Positions 23,778 through 35,545 of a DNA stretch of 64,000 nt are shown one piece after another. The translations under genes and the position numbers were made by a program. Under the pieces are notes generated by a model that saw only the letters and a program-made list of their open reading frames with translations, was not told the DNA's origin and did not search any database. Each line of letters starts with the position of its first letter. The first letter of the stretch is position 1. The DNA is taken from contig OX104130.1 of NCBI GenBank assembly GCA_944470555.2, positions 42,503,491 to 42,567,490 on the forward strand, in the 5' to 3' direction. The DNA comes from Heterobilharzia americana. Lineage: Eukaryota > Platyhelminthes > Trematoda > Strigeidida > Schistosomatidae.

Positions 23778-26607
23778 CAGCACTGACTTGACGTTGGTGT
23801 TGAAAATCCGGAACTTGTTTTTTGTGCTGAGTGCAGTAGATCTCCACACTGATTTCAGATTAATGAAAGCCCGTCTTGCTTTTTTGACCCTGGCTTTGAC
23901 GTCCTCGTCTGTGCCGCCTGTAGTTGAAATGCTGCTGCCTAGATAGGTGAGAGCGACTACTTCCTTTAGTCTTCTTCTGTTAATGGTAATTAGTGTTTGT
24001 TGTTGATGCTGTTGTTGGCTGGCCATCTTCATCAACACAATCTTCGCTACGTTTACTTGAAGTCCTGTCTTCTCTGTCTCTTCTGTTAACTTGTTAGTTT
24101 TCGCCTGTATACCTTAGAGATTGTGAGAGAAGACACTGAACAAAAATCATCATCGCTGACAAAATTCAAATCTTCTAGGATCTTCTCATCGGTCAAAAAG
24201 CGTATGTCCATCTTCTCACTACTCACGTTTTTATGCACAGTCCGGTCGACCAAAATCAGGAAGACCATCGGTGATAGTAGGCAGCCTTGTCTTGTCTTAC
24301 TCCTGTCTCCACTTCAAAAGCATCTCTGAGCTTAACACTGTGGATCATTTGGCATATGGCATCTTCTTATAGCGGTTGAATACGGTTGATAATGGTTTGT
24401 GGTATTCCATAGTGTTGAAGCAACTGCCAAATTACTTGTCGTTCGATGCTGTCAAAGGCCTTTTCAAAGTCGATAAAGCTGAGGTAGAGAGATGACTGCC
24501 ATTTTGTATTCTGTTCTATCATGATGCGTAGTGTAGCGTTGCAATCTGACCCCCACATGATTTGTACTTGCTAAATCCAGCCAGCCTGTTACGGTAGTAA
24601 TTTTGAATCCAGCGCATCCTTTAGTCTCTCCAGGATGATGCGGCCTAATATGCTGCTTGGGATAGATAGGAGCATAGTTAAGCGCCAGTTCTTGCATGGA
24701 CTCAGGTCGCCCTTCTTCGGGTGTTTGACAAGGTAGCCCTTCTTCCAATCTGCTAGTACCTTCCCTTCCCTTCAGACCTTCTGCAATAGTGTTGTGAGCA
24801 TGTCCGCTGTTGTCTCTGCGTCTGTTTTCAGTGCTTCTGGGGGAATTTCACGTCGTCCTGCTGCTTTCCCGCACTTCAATAACTTTATGGAGCTCAGGAC
24901 TTCGACTTTCGTCGGAGGGCCTGTGTTCATTGGTAGTTCTGTGGCTAGGCTGCAGGTGGTATTTCTGGACGAAGTGCAGGTGGTGATCGATTCAAGAGCT
25001 TTATGAAGTGGTCAGCCTATCGTTTCTTCTGTTTCTCTTCTTTTGTAATTAAATTTCCTTCCTTATCTCTCATTGGTTTCGTCGGCTTTGATCTCTTCCC
25101 GGATAGTAACTTGGTTATTTGATGTAATGTTGTCAGGTCTCTGTCTCCCCTACCTGCGGCCTGTTCTGGTTCACTTGCAAGTGTATCGTAAAAGTGTCTT
25201 TTGTCTTTACACGCGCTCTTCTTCAATTCTTTGTTGAGTGTTTTATACATTATACTCAGCTTATCTTTTCGTTGTGCATCCTTGTACTGGTTCATCTTCT
25301 AATTAATCATCTTCCTCTCTTCACTCAGGTTTCACGTATCCGTCGGGATCCATTCTGTCCCTTGTCTTGTTTCCTCTTCCTTCCTAATACGGTTATGCAG
25401 GTTTCTTTCCACATAGCTTCCGAAGAGTTCAGCGTTCTTCCACGCCGGACCCCTCAGGGATGTTGGTCGACACCTTCCATTTTGTCTTGATGGCTGCCGT
25501 GAAGATGTCCCTGGTAGTTTCGTCCTTCGGTTTCCGTTCTGGGTGTTGAAACTGAACTGAGGTCTATCATCATCAGCTGCTGTGAAGGTTACAAACTTGA
25601 TTTTGAAGTTAAGTTCCTTGCACTAGGTAGTAAGTGGTCTGAACCTACATCTGCTCCTCTTCTAGATCTTGTATCCAGTAGGTTGCGTCTCCACTTTCTA
25701 CAGATTGAGATAAAGTCGATCTGATTTTTAGTGTTCTGGTGTCTGGTGAAGTCCATGTCGCCCGCTTTGTGGATATCCTTGTGCTTGAACACAGTGCTTT
25801 CAATCATCAAATCGTTGAGTGCACAGAATTCTGCAAACAATTCTCCATTCTCATTCATCATTTATCCGAGTACTTCTCGATCCACGATCAGTTCTCTTCT
25901 TGTGTTGTCCACTGCCAGTTTGGCATTCATGTCGCCCATTAAAATTTTGGTGTCGTTAACTGAGGTCTTGTCCAGCACTTATTGCAGTTGTCTGTAGAAT
26001 TCCTCTTTCTTCTCTTTGTCTGCATTATTTGTAGGTGCGTAGCATTGTACGGTTGTGACTTTCCTTCCTATTGAGTTGAACCTTGCTGTCATTATTGCGA
26101 AGGTGGCTGGTTCCCACTGTATGAGAACATTCGATGTTCTTGGGGAAATCATGATAGCTACTCCCTCAGTGTGCTGTGGTTGTCGTCTGGGTGACGGGAG
26201 TAGATTATTGATTATCCAGTTAAGAGTTTCGAGAGTCGACTTCCATTCCATCTGCTTTCGTAGATTTCAGGAACTTCTATGCCATAGCTCATCATCTCTT
26301 CTCCAATCTGGACAGCCGTGGTAGATTCATGGTGCGGACATTCCATGTCCTAATCCTTACTTTCGCTTTCATCGAGAGAGAGGAGACACGTGGGTCAACC
26401 GGCTTCACGAAGGATCTCACCAACCGGCATCATTTAGTCTCTCCGATTCCAAAGAGGAATAAGTTCGTTTTTATGTTTTGTGTCTTCGTTGTGCTTTGAA
26501 GTTTGCTTAGCGATTGGATTGGTTTTAAGGTGTAGGGTTGCTAGTCCTACGTCCAACCATCCCTCTTTACCCGGGCTTAGGACCGGCTAGTGACTAGTGA
26601 ACTAGTT
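23778..26607 (-). mobile_element. RTE-clade retrotransposon, longest copy, 3' end missing
   Basis: The - strand order is a 5' leader (26300-26607), endonuclease (about 25589-26300, with QIDFIS and a GSDHLL end motif), linker (25017-25295, KDKRHFYDTLA and GKRSKPTKP), and reverse transcriptase (24050-25010, with FIDFEKAFDS). The catalytic FADD box is replaced by VSDDDF (near 24150), and the TYLGSSISTTGG region follows. The reading frame is broken by frameshifts and by a stop near 24770. The 5' end coincides with that of the copy at 58311-60171 (both stop at AACTAGTT), so it looks full-length at the 5' end. It stops at 23778, where other copies continue for about 500 bp to the tail. Confidence 0.9.
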
Positions 26608-27302
26608 GAATAGTTTGCATCCAGATTATAGGGCGTAATTCGCTTTTTGCATTCAAAATCATCTTAATTCACCATCAGACTCTTATTCAAGCAATTTTTC
26701 TATATGTACAGTTTTTTTCGTCTCTGACTGGAATCAATACTAGTACAGTTACTTTAATTTTTTGTAGGTTTTATGGTGTCTTCAAGCAAAGATATTATTT
26801 TTAGAATATTTTTCTAGAGACAGGTATATTTATGATCAGACATAAAAACATCTAAGTGAGAGGAGGAAAACATGTTCTTATGAGCAAATAGGTTTGTTTT
26901 GTTCAGAAAATTCAATGCGATTACCAAGGTAGCTTATATGTTTTTTTTTATTTCCTTTTGGTTTTCTTTAGGTTTAAGTTGTTTTCTTCTCGGAAACAAG
27001 CACTTTTTCTCTTTATTTATTCCATAGGAAAAACAATAAAACCTTTCAAAGCTATACTGGTATTCCATAGTTGTGATAAATAAAGTAGTTTTGTAGTTAT
27101 CACCCATTGAAGAACTAAAAATAGGCGAATCAAGTTTCACCGGTCAAGCACCCTACTGACTAATTGGCACCAGTGTGAATAAGTCAGAATAACCGGTAAA
27201 CTTTTTAAACAGTCCATACTGTATCACTGTTAAGTAAGTCGATAATGATAAACCTGATACCTACAGCTTGTATTACAAGTGAAAATGACATGTATGAGCT
27301 AG

Positions 27303-27304
<2 letters not shown>

Positions 27305-27357
<53 letters not shown>
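27305..27357. repeat. (TA)n tract
   Basis: About 53 bases of pure TA. The Tyr-Ile open frames across it are artefacts of the repeat. Confidence 0.97.
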
Positions 27358-27359
<2 letters not shown>

Positions 27360-30300
27360 TATTGACGAGATTCTCAGTGCGATAATCATGGGTCCACCTT
27401 CCCCATGAGAACATATTTTGACACTATTTATCATTATCAATTGCGAACTAAACTCTGTTACTAAATAATATAGATGAACAAAAGGATGCATTCATTTGCT
27501 TTTATGTTTGTGTCCTTAATATGAAATAAAATGTTTGAAAAGCCGTAAAGGACGGCGTCATTTGTAATGATCAGTTGCGATGATCGATTCTTCATTCGTC
27601 CTTGAAGACTGAGTTTCTTATGTGTTTGGTGATGTCCCTCTGACCCGTCAACTTTAGAACTTCTTTTCAATGGATAAATGAGTTAAATTTAATCTTTCTT
27701 GTAGGTTTTATTTAGCAGTATTAGGGGTGCACCATTTTCCCTTTGGATTGTGAACAGTTTTTTCTTTCTTCAGTCACTTTTGTTGATTTCGAAGATCTTT
27801 CATGAGTGCATTTCGATAAGTAAGTCTACTTTTTTCTTAATGAAGAAAGTCATTTAAGTAGTTGATTGGTAGTCACTCATATCATTTCTAGGCACTAGAA
27901 CAGGATTTATAGTTTAACCATCCAAGTTCTTAAAATAACTTTGTGTCAATTTTAACAAATTTTGATTTGAGACCGCAGAACCTAGAGATAAGACCACAGA
28001 TATACATCTATCTGAAGGTCAGTTCAACTACGTCAGAATGCGAATACTTCTGACAGAGCAGTGGTTAATGTTTCGACAGGCAATCACTTTAAGACTCTTC
28101 CTTACTTTAATATCAAAATTTTCCATTCATTTATTCAGTATGCTGGTATGCAGTTTTTCAACTTCTTTTTTTTCTACTACTGATAATTCAAATAAGACGT
28201 TCGGATCTTCATGGTCAGTTATTTTCAAGCTCTGACTGTTCATATTAAGTAGCTTCGATGTCTCTAGCCTTGAAAACAAACCTTAACTATTACTAAACAA
28301 CTGAATTAATATATACAATGAATATATAGACGACACCATCATTTGTAACAAAAGCGGGCATGAAAAGCCTCTTTCACAAGTTCACGTAACGGTAACCGTT
28401 CAGTGACTTGTACTGTGGAAACTGAATTAAATCAACTCCACTTCTCAGCCACTAAACATGAGAGGAAAAGCTGAAGTTGTATTTGAAGATTCATCTATGG
28501 AAAGCTTATTTGTAATGGGCAGTTGAGTATGCTACGTATTTGAATGCATAACAACAACAAGATAAATATCATTTCTTGCCCATTAGGGATCAGATACATA
28601 TATACTGATAATAAAGTCGAGCGTGAAATTCAAAGCTTTCGTGTAGTGCCGTCACGAAATTGTCACCCATATATATGTGTGTTGCCAGAAACAGGAAAAG
28701 AAAAAGATTTCGAAAGGTCAACATCTAGCTGAGAAAAGAATCACTCTACGAGACTTCAAACCTATGGGTGGCATAATCACTGACATGCTGTGTAAGCAGT
28801 TGTTGAAGTCACTCAGTGGAACAATTTTCGCTCCAAGTGTTAAAGTCATTTTTACAGATCAGCAGCTGATTTGTTAATACTTGAGAATAAGTTGTCAGAT
28901 TCCACTTCATCAATTTTAATTTCTTCAATAAAGATGAATAAATTGGCCGTACCATGTAATCCCTTGCCCAGTATGCTTATAAACCTGCCAGAACTACACC
29001 TTTTAAAAGAGAAAAGTGAACTGTATTAATCTCTGCTGCTGAACGTCCAGTGAATTCAGGACATCTTAATCCTCTTGAAAACTCGTCTAGCACCTTGACT
29101 AAGTCCGACCAGACAGTTCCCTTTTTATATTTATCTTGTCTGTTTAAAAAGAAATTCCCACATAAACGTTCTTCCTTGAATAGGGTCATATATGCATACG
29201 TATCATCTCCAATACTATTCTTGGTCTCATAAACCGTTCAAACTTCAACCCATATCACTAACTCATTGAAATATTTCAGCAAATACAAAGAGTTTGTAGT
29301 AAACGTTTTCAACGTAATTAATGCCTTGATATTGTTAGTTAGGAATAAGTGAAAAAATTGAAGATACAAGTTTCCCTCGCATGTAGACTTGACATTTGGA
29401 TTAGTTCACATTACGGTAATCTTTGGGTTATGAAAGGAACTCACATCCATCCTACACATACTGTTCAGTATCTACAAAGTTAAAACAACGTACAGTAGCA
29501 ATATTCTCTTCAGCTACTCTTGGTTTCGGTATTAGGAGTAAGAAAAATAATGACTAAAGTGCTGTCTTCCAGTACTGTTCATATGATAATGACACTGTGA
29601 TAGGAAATTAAAGTTATATAAGCCTAACCTAATGTCCAGCTTATGACTTTCGGTTATTGCATTTTTAGAACCAGTGATAGGCTAAACATCTATATTTATG
29701 AGTGGTTTTGCTAACCGCTTTGTCCAGTAATAGCTCTTTTTCCTAATAAACATTTTTTACCCCCTTTTAGGCCTCATGATGTTGATTTCAGTGGGACATT
29801 TATCCAAGAAATCGGTTTTCCATAAGGATTCGTCACGTAATCGTGCCTTCAATTAAGTTACTTCACTTGATCAATACAAAGTTAATAATGGCTCCTGAAC
29901 CTTAACTTTGTTAACAAGTTTCACACAATAATTAGATAAATTCAGAAATTCTAGGATAGTACTAAGATCAAAGACTTACAGAATAAAGAATTAGAAAGTA
30001 AGCTTATGAGTAATTGTTTACAGATGATATGGAGCATAAATTTACGCAACCATTTGATACATTGTAAGGAATAGATATTTCTAGAATAAGACGGCTTTTA
30101 GAAGTGGACCAGTATTGTAGTTACAGATGAAAATCGAATTCATTAAAAAACTTCATTCGGTGCGGTCAGCCGGCCAACTGACTAGGCGTACATACATACC
30201 TCTTAACAAATATTTCAATTTAATACTTCAGGATCAAAATTTGATCTGATAGATTTGTATACGTTGAATAATGGGTAAATGGATTATAAATGGAATATAT

Positions 30301-31697
30301 TTATGTATATGTATGCCCATATCATTATCATATATGAATACTGGGATCTTACTGGTCAACGTTCATCAGTCAACAGTCAACAACTTGTAGAGGTTTTTTT
30401 CTATGAAGGAGTTATTTCCATGAAGTCACGAAATGTCAGAAATTATATCATCATGAGTGTGATCCCTCCTGGAGCAGTTAAACTAGGAATTAATACCTAT
30501 CTGATACATTATTATTGCCTCAATATATTCACCCGCTGTAAACCTTTCATGTTCCTTGATTTATGGTTTCAAATGAATTTCGAACGCTGAGATGACGCTA
30601 AAGGGAATCACATGAAACAATAATGCCACGATTCTGTGTGAAACTGCCTGTTAAACTATGCTGACATCTTTCTTTCTCCAAACTGGTAACGTCCTCCATA
30701 CGTTTTTGTTTGAGGCAAAGTTTAGGAAGAATAAAAAGATGTAGCCACCTGGAAATAAATCTATTTGTTGAATGTACAATGGAAAAAGTTATTACTACGG
30801 TTATTCTTGAGGCAAACCTTCTCGTAGTTAGGTCTGACTGAGTACTTTGGATATTTTCGTTGTTCAAAAGGTCCTGTTTCTTTTTGCAGAATGTTTTTAT
30901 TTCGACATCAGAAATATTTATGTGTGTACATTGAATCAAAAGTATGAACCATTTATATTCTTGCTTGCAATACAGTCAATGTATTCTTTAGTGAATGGAT
31001 ATTACTTCGACTTCTACTCATTCTCAAAATGTAGATATCATATCTCACAGGCTTTAGGATGTTGCTTCGAAATAAACATATAATTTTCTTTAGGGAACAT
31101 ATTTTAAAATTAACATTCTGTAAAAGCTTAGTTACATTCGTTATCTTAATATAAATATTATTTCTATAATACACATGGTCGTGAAGAGTTTTCTTCACCA
31201 ATGTATCAGTTCCATCGAAATATGTCTTGAAGTCGTAATCACCAACTGTGACATAACTTCCCTGTTTGTAAAATGAAAATCAGCAGTTGTTGGCATCTCA
31301 ACTTTGCACATTAACACATTACCCAATTACATCTTTTGCCAAGTAATACAAATACTTTTTTATATTTGTTTGGAGTGCAAAAAGCGTTTCAGCATTTTCA
31401 GTCAGTACTGAAAGTGAAAGTCTATCATCATTATGGCTTTAAAAGTTGAGCAAATTACCTGCCAGTGATCAGATCCTCTGTGATCTAAATGGAATACTTT
31501 GTCATTCAGAAGTCTCAAAACCTAGATATATTACAAGGCTATTAAATAACCGTGAGATATATATGTCAAAACAAAAAGAAGTCTGGTGGTACGTGCTGGT
31601 TTTCCAAATAACTTTAAATGTATTTATTTTCGTTTTTACTATAATTAAGTCTTTTCCCGTTAGCAGTGAATACATAACCTTACTTTTTCTTTGTTAG

Positions 31698-31836
31698 ATT
31701 TTTGAAGGAAACTCAGATTCCTACACAGTGAAACACAATTATTTCGATGAGCCAATTCGCGCACGATACGTAAAAGTTCATACGTACACATGGCATAATC
31801 ATCCAAGTTTAAGAGTTGAACTTATTGGGTGTCAAG
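31698..31836 (+). CDS. Exon 4: discoidin domain 1, C-terminal part
   Basis: The acceptor ends at 31697 (TTTGTTAG) and the donor is GTAAGT at 31837. The exon enters in phase 0 and leaves with one base. Residues 163-208 begin IFEGN and continue through ARYVKVH to LRVELIGC. R.V.I.P/H...H....LR.EL.GC is the standard end of F5/8 type C domains; its Cys207 should pair with Cys54. The domain is thus 154 residues from Cys to Cys, the usual length for the family. The phase-1 intron right after the last Cys matches the phase-1 intron before the domain, so domain 1 is a symmetric, shuffle-ready module. Confidence 0.94.
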
Positions 31837-34800
31837 GTAAGTGAATTATTGCTGGTTTCTTAATTACACAAGTTGTCGATTCATTTTTATCTAGTTTTAT
31901 GCCTCTGAAAACCCATATATTATGAGAATTTTGAAGTGCCAAAACATTCTAATTTGGAAAGAAATATAATGAAATCAATGCGCTAGCCTGATTTGCTGAC
32001 GAACTTGCTATTAATGTAGAACTCTTGCTTTCGTTTATTTGAAATCATCATATTTTTAAATAGTATGGTGATGGAATATCAACAGGCCGAAACAATCGTG
32101 GGTAACTGAAAACGGAGGAGGATTGTACCAGCAATAAAGTGATTGAACGACGAAACATGCTCATCGAGTCACAGGGAAAGCGAAAGATCAATAAATGGGG
32201 GAAGTTTTCTTTTCCATTGATATGGTTTTCTGAAGCTGTAAAATTGTACTTATATATCTCACAATCATCTAAAAGTCTATTATTAAACAACAGAGTATAA
32301 TTGCGTCACTAAATTAGTGCTATAAAGTGAAATCAGGCATGGAAAGTAGTTGTGTAATAATCTCTTAGACAGTGGAAATAATGATAAAGTTTAAAAAGTT
32401 CGACAAGATAGAAATTATTGGTAAATGTGGAATGTGAGGATTGATTATTCACTCTAAAGATAAGAAGTTGAAGAAAGAAAGGTCATAGCGAGAGTGATAA
32501 TAACTAACTAACTAACTAATTAACTAATTATAATGAACTCAAAAATTGGGAGTGTTAGGAAAATGGTAAGGTAAAAGATGGAACACGCTTCTCTTGCATG
32601 CAGAGATGGGGCTCGAATTGATAAACTGTCAGTGCATCTACTGCGCACATCTGTTGAAAATGTACTGTTTTTGAAACGTTCTTTTTGACTGTGTAAATTA
32701 CATTAAACCAGAACTATGGCTGGGCAATGTGTCCAGAGATGACCAAATGTTCCAGAATTGAGCTGTTAATTGATTGACATTTTCCCCTTGACGACCACAT
32801 AGGATTGTTCTCAGAGATACATTTGGAAAGAGTGTGATTTGTGTGACCTATATAACTAGCTCCACAGAACCAAGTGAATTTGTGGACACAGTGGGGTATC
32901 CCAGAGTGATAGCTATTATTTAACAAACCCAGCGACCTACTGCCGACTAGATAAGCTAATCTTTAGCTTGGTAGAGAAGAATGTCTTCTTCAGCCATCTG
33001 AATAGCCGATTTTTCGGGATCTATGCTGCCGTATCACCTTAGAAACCAACTTTGATAAACGGTCTTCTTTGGAACCTTGACTACTTGCTCTGCATTCTGT
33101 TTTAATTCCAAGTTTTTCTCATTATATCTGGGTGGGTATCCACTTTACACGAGAATTTTTCATAGTTTATCCGACTCGTCATCTTCAGTACCATTCGTGC
33201 AAATTCTTCTAATACTTGAAGATAGAAAATTTCATATACTGTTCATTTGACGTCAGCCTTCTATAACTTAATCTCTGAAGAGAACCATCTGGTCTTCGTT
33301 TCAATAGGACTTCGGGAAAATTAAGTTCTGAGTCCCGTTCAAATTCTTATAGAAATTTGACCGATGTGTGACAGTCAGAATTTTCAACCAAATTCTCAAT
33401 ATCTGTATTTTGATTACATATGACGAACGCATCATCTTTGATGTATGTAAAAACTATCGGTTGCTGAGTGAAGCACAATATTCTTTAGGTTTCTCATAAA
33501 GCCATCAGCCAGCAGCCGTTCCACTGGTGACACCATGACGATCCCATCATTTTGACTATATAGCTCGTTTTTAATTTGACCTGTATACTGAAAATACATC
33601 ACAGAAGTAATTCTTTTAAATAATGTGAAAATTGTTACCTGCATTGAAATCATAAAGAATACGGGTAGTTTCCGTGAGGCGGGTTTTGATGAAGAGCGGA
33701 ACCGCATCAAGAGAATTCATTTGCCTGCCGGATATTTCGACATTACTAATTTAGTCAACAAAGTCCAAAGGATTTCATACACTGTGTTTACTAGCTGTTT
33801 CCTGACTTGTTGAAGGATATAGGACAGCTAGCTAGTGATAGCATTGTATGGTGAACATTCTATATCCAAAATTGAATGCAGGGAAAAATCTTCCTTGTGA
33901 GCGAATGGTCGAAGAAATTACTATCCTCTGGATTAAATGCCTGGAAAATTAGAGTGACAGATATCAACAGAAAGTCATCTTAAATAAGACCTAATGATAA
34001 TGATGCTAGGTAGGGAGTTCAGGTTTAGTGATGCCCACGTGAACAGTTTAGTGTTTCCAAAATATATGTAATCATAAAGGGACTAAATAAAATAATGCTA
34101 TTTGTGCAATCATCAATGTTTTCAACTAGAGATGTTTTACAACATATTACATATTAAACTTTAAAACAGCTACTGCGATTGGGACCAAAAATATAGGCTT
34201 TTCATCCTCTTGCAGAGCTATATGATGACACTCCACTGTATATAACATGCAGCGTGAAGTTTTCTTTTATTTATTGCTAGTTAATGAAATAAGGCATGCG
34301 ACCGGAAATACGTGACCCAGAGAACAAAGCACCTGGAGAAATTATGAGAATTACATCAAAAAGTGAACTATCGTGACACAGATGTTTTTTTAAGTTCTAC
34401 AGATTTTTTATTATCTGTACTAGATATAAATACTACTGAATAATAAAGTAGAACTGTGCAAGTAGTTTTGTAAATAATCCTTGACTTATACAGAATGTTT
34501 GGTAGAAAATCAGGTTTTGGTGTTTTTCTAACCGTCTAGAACATTTAATTCTATTGATCTTTTGGAATGGTCAAACAATAAATAAGTCTGTGCTATCATC
34601 TTTCTTATATATGCCAGATGAAATGTTCTGAACAAGATTAGGGATTTTCTTTATAAGGATCAATTCAACCACGAAACGTATTTCATTATATACTATTACT
34701 CAAGCCATATTTCAGATACAAATGAACAGGTAACAATCTGATATCACCCCAAAGTGCATTTATGAATCTAAGTGTGTGTCAAAGCAAATACTCCAGAAGT

Positions 34801-35404
34801 ACAATAAACATATTTAGAAAGAAAAAATCCTAGTTTCGCTGTTTAAATTCTAAGCTAATCAAACTGATACCATATGCTTTAGTTTGTAGAAAGACCTATG
34901 GACCAATATTGTAGTCTTAGAAACCTACCGTTCCAAGAGAAAAACATACTTGACAATCATGGGTTACTGACAACCTGCTTTGCCACTTTAAGATTGTTTT
35001 TTCGTGAAGTACAATTTCATGATTTTAGGATAGAATTCGACTGATAACTTTACAACAGCTTTGGACAGAAAACTAGTGCTTTAATAACTGAAATATCGTT
35101 TTAGAAACCAATCAAATGAGAATCTTTGAAAAATATAATGCTGTTTTTATTTATCCCTCTGAAATAACTTGAACCTAAGTTTCTGATGAGATGTATGAAG
35201 AGCATTTAATATGCAATAGTTCAATTTAACTTATTCTGATTAATTGAGAATATCATTTATCTGAAGAATTTATCATGAAGTTTTTAATAACCATCGTGTA
35301 AGATATTATTCACACTTTTCCATTTTCACTTATGATTGAATTGTATTAGCTACAAATATTCTTCACCATTATATTTTCATTGTTTCCATCTGGTACAATT
35401 TCAG
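31837..35404 (+). other. Intron 4, between the two discoidin domains
   Basis: About 3.6 kb. It has a short ACTA-type simple repeat near 32500-32530 and a Penelope-like fragment (32714-33830, antisense). The remaining 1.5 kb to exon 5 is AT-rich with nothing recognisable. Confidence 0.8.
32714..33830 (-). mobile_element. Penelope-like element fragment (RT end plus GIY-YIG)
   Basis: Read on the - strand, 33432-33710 gives SQNDGIVMVSPVERLLAD, which matches the D-G-V-x-M-G-S-P-L...LLAD block of Penelope-type reverse transcriptases. It is followed by YIKDDAFVI in place of Y-V-D-D (near 33430), and by LKRRPDGSLQRLSYRR. After several stops, 32714-32926 gives FCGASYIGHT, then LSKCISENNP and ILEHL, a GIY-YIG endonuclease start in which the usual Arg and His are changed to Cys and Asn. 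The order RT then GIY-YIG is diagnostic for Penelope-like elements, which are known in schistosomes. The fragment is dead: frameshifts, stops and altered catalytic residues. Confidence 0.78.
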
Positions 35405-35545
35405 CATGCAAACAACTTATTGGGATACCTCCCTATGCGCGATTTGCTGCTTCAAGTTCCCGAGGTAAAAGATCGCAACGTTCGTGTACACCAGAGTACG
35501 GTCATTACTTGAGTAATAAAGCATGGTGCGCTCAACGACAAGATG
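35405..35545 (+). CDS. Exon 5: discoidin domain 2, N-terminal part
   Basis: The acceptor is ATTTCAG ending at 35404 and the donor is GTTAGT at 35546; phase 1 in, phase 1 out. Residues 209-255 begin ACKQLIGIP, contain ARFAASSS (the ASS of discoidin domains), then an inner Cys and AWCAQ. The Cys pattern copies exon 2 of domain 1 (first Cys, inner Cys, then Cys in AWCA), so both domains probably share the same extra disulfide. Only two residues separate this first Cys (210) from the last Cys of domain 1 (207), so the domains are packed back to back. The exon ends just before the place where domain 1 reads EWLQIDLG; that motif is split off into exon 7. Confidence 0.92.

Larger units (their letters stand above)
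19714..31697 (+). other. Intron 3
   Basis: About 12 kb. It holds a SINE (19890-20175), an unassigned open stretch beside an inverted repeat (22673-23280), the longest RTE copy (23778-26607) and a (TA)n tract (27305-27357). In 20200-22650 and 27400-31690 only short open frames typical of AT-rich DNA are present; nothing is recognisable with confidence. Confidence 0.8.

Noticed and set aside
27205..27491. Open frames with long Tyr-Ile runs (also at 43369-43693 and 55543-55806)
   Set aside because: Direct translation of the (TA)n tracts.
28544..28877. Two overlapping + frames that faintly recall the part of Penelope-like proteins before GIY-YIG
   Set aside because: No catalytic motif and no following Cys-Gly-x-Tyr-Ile-Gly; the resemblance is too weak to report as an element.
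30279..30939. Overlapping 103- and 113-residue open frames on both strands
   Set aside because: No motif in either frame; both are typical of random AT-rich sequence.
32500..32530. ACTA/ATTA short repeat as a possible satellite
   Set aside because: Only a few units long; ordinary simple repeat.
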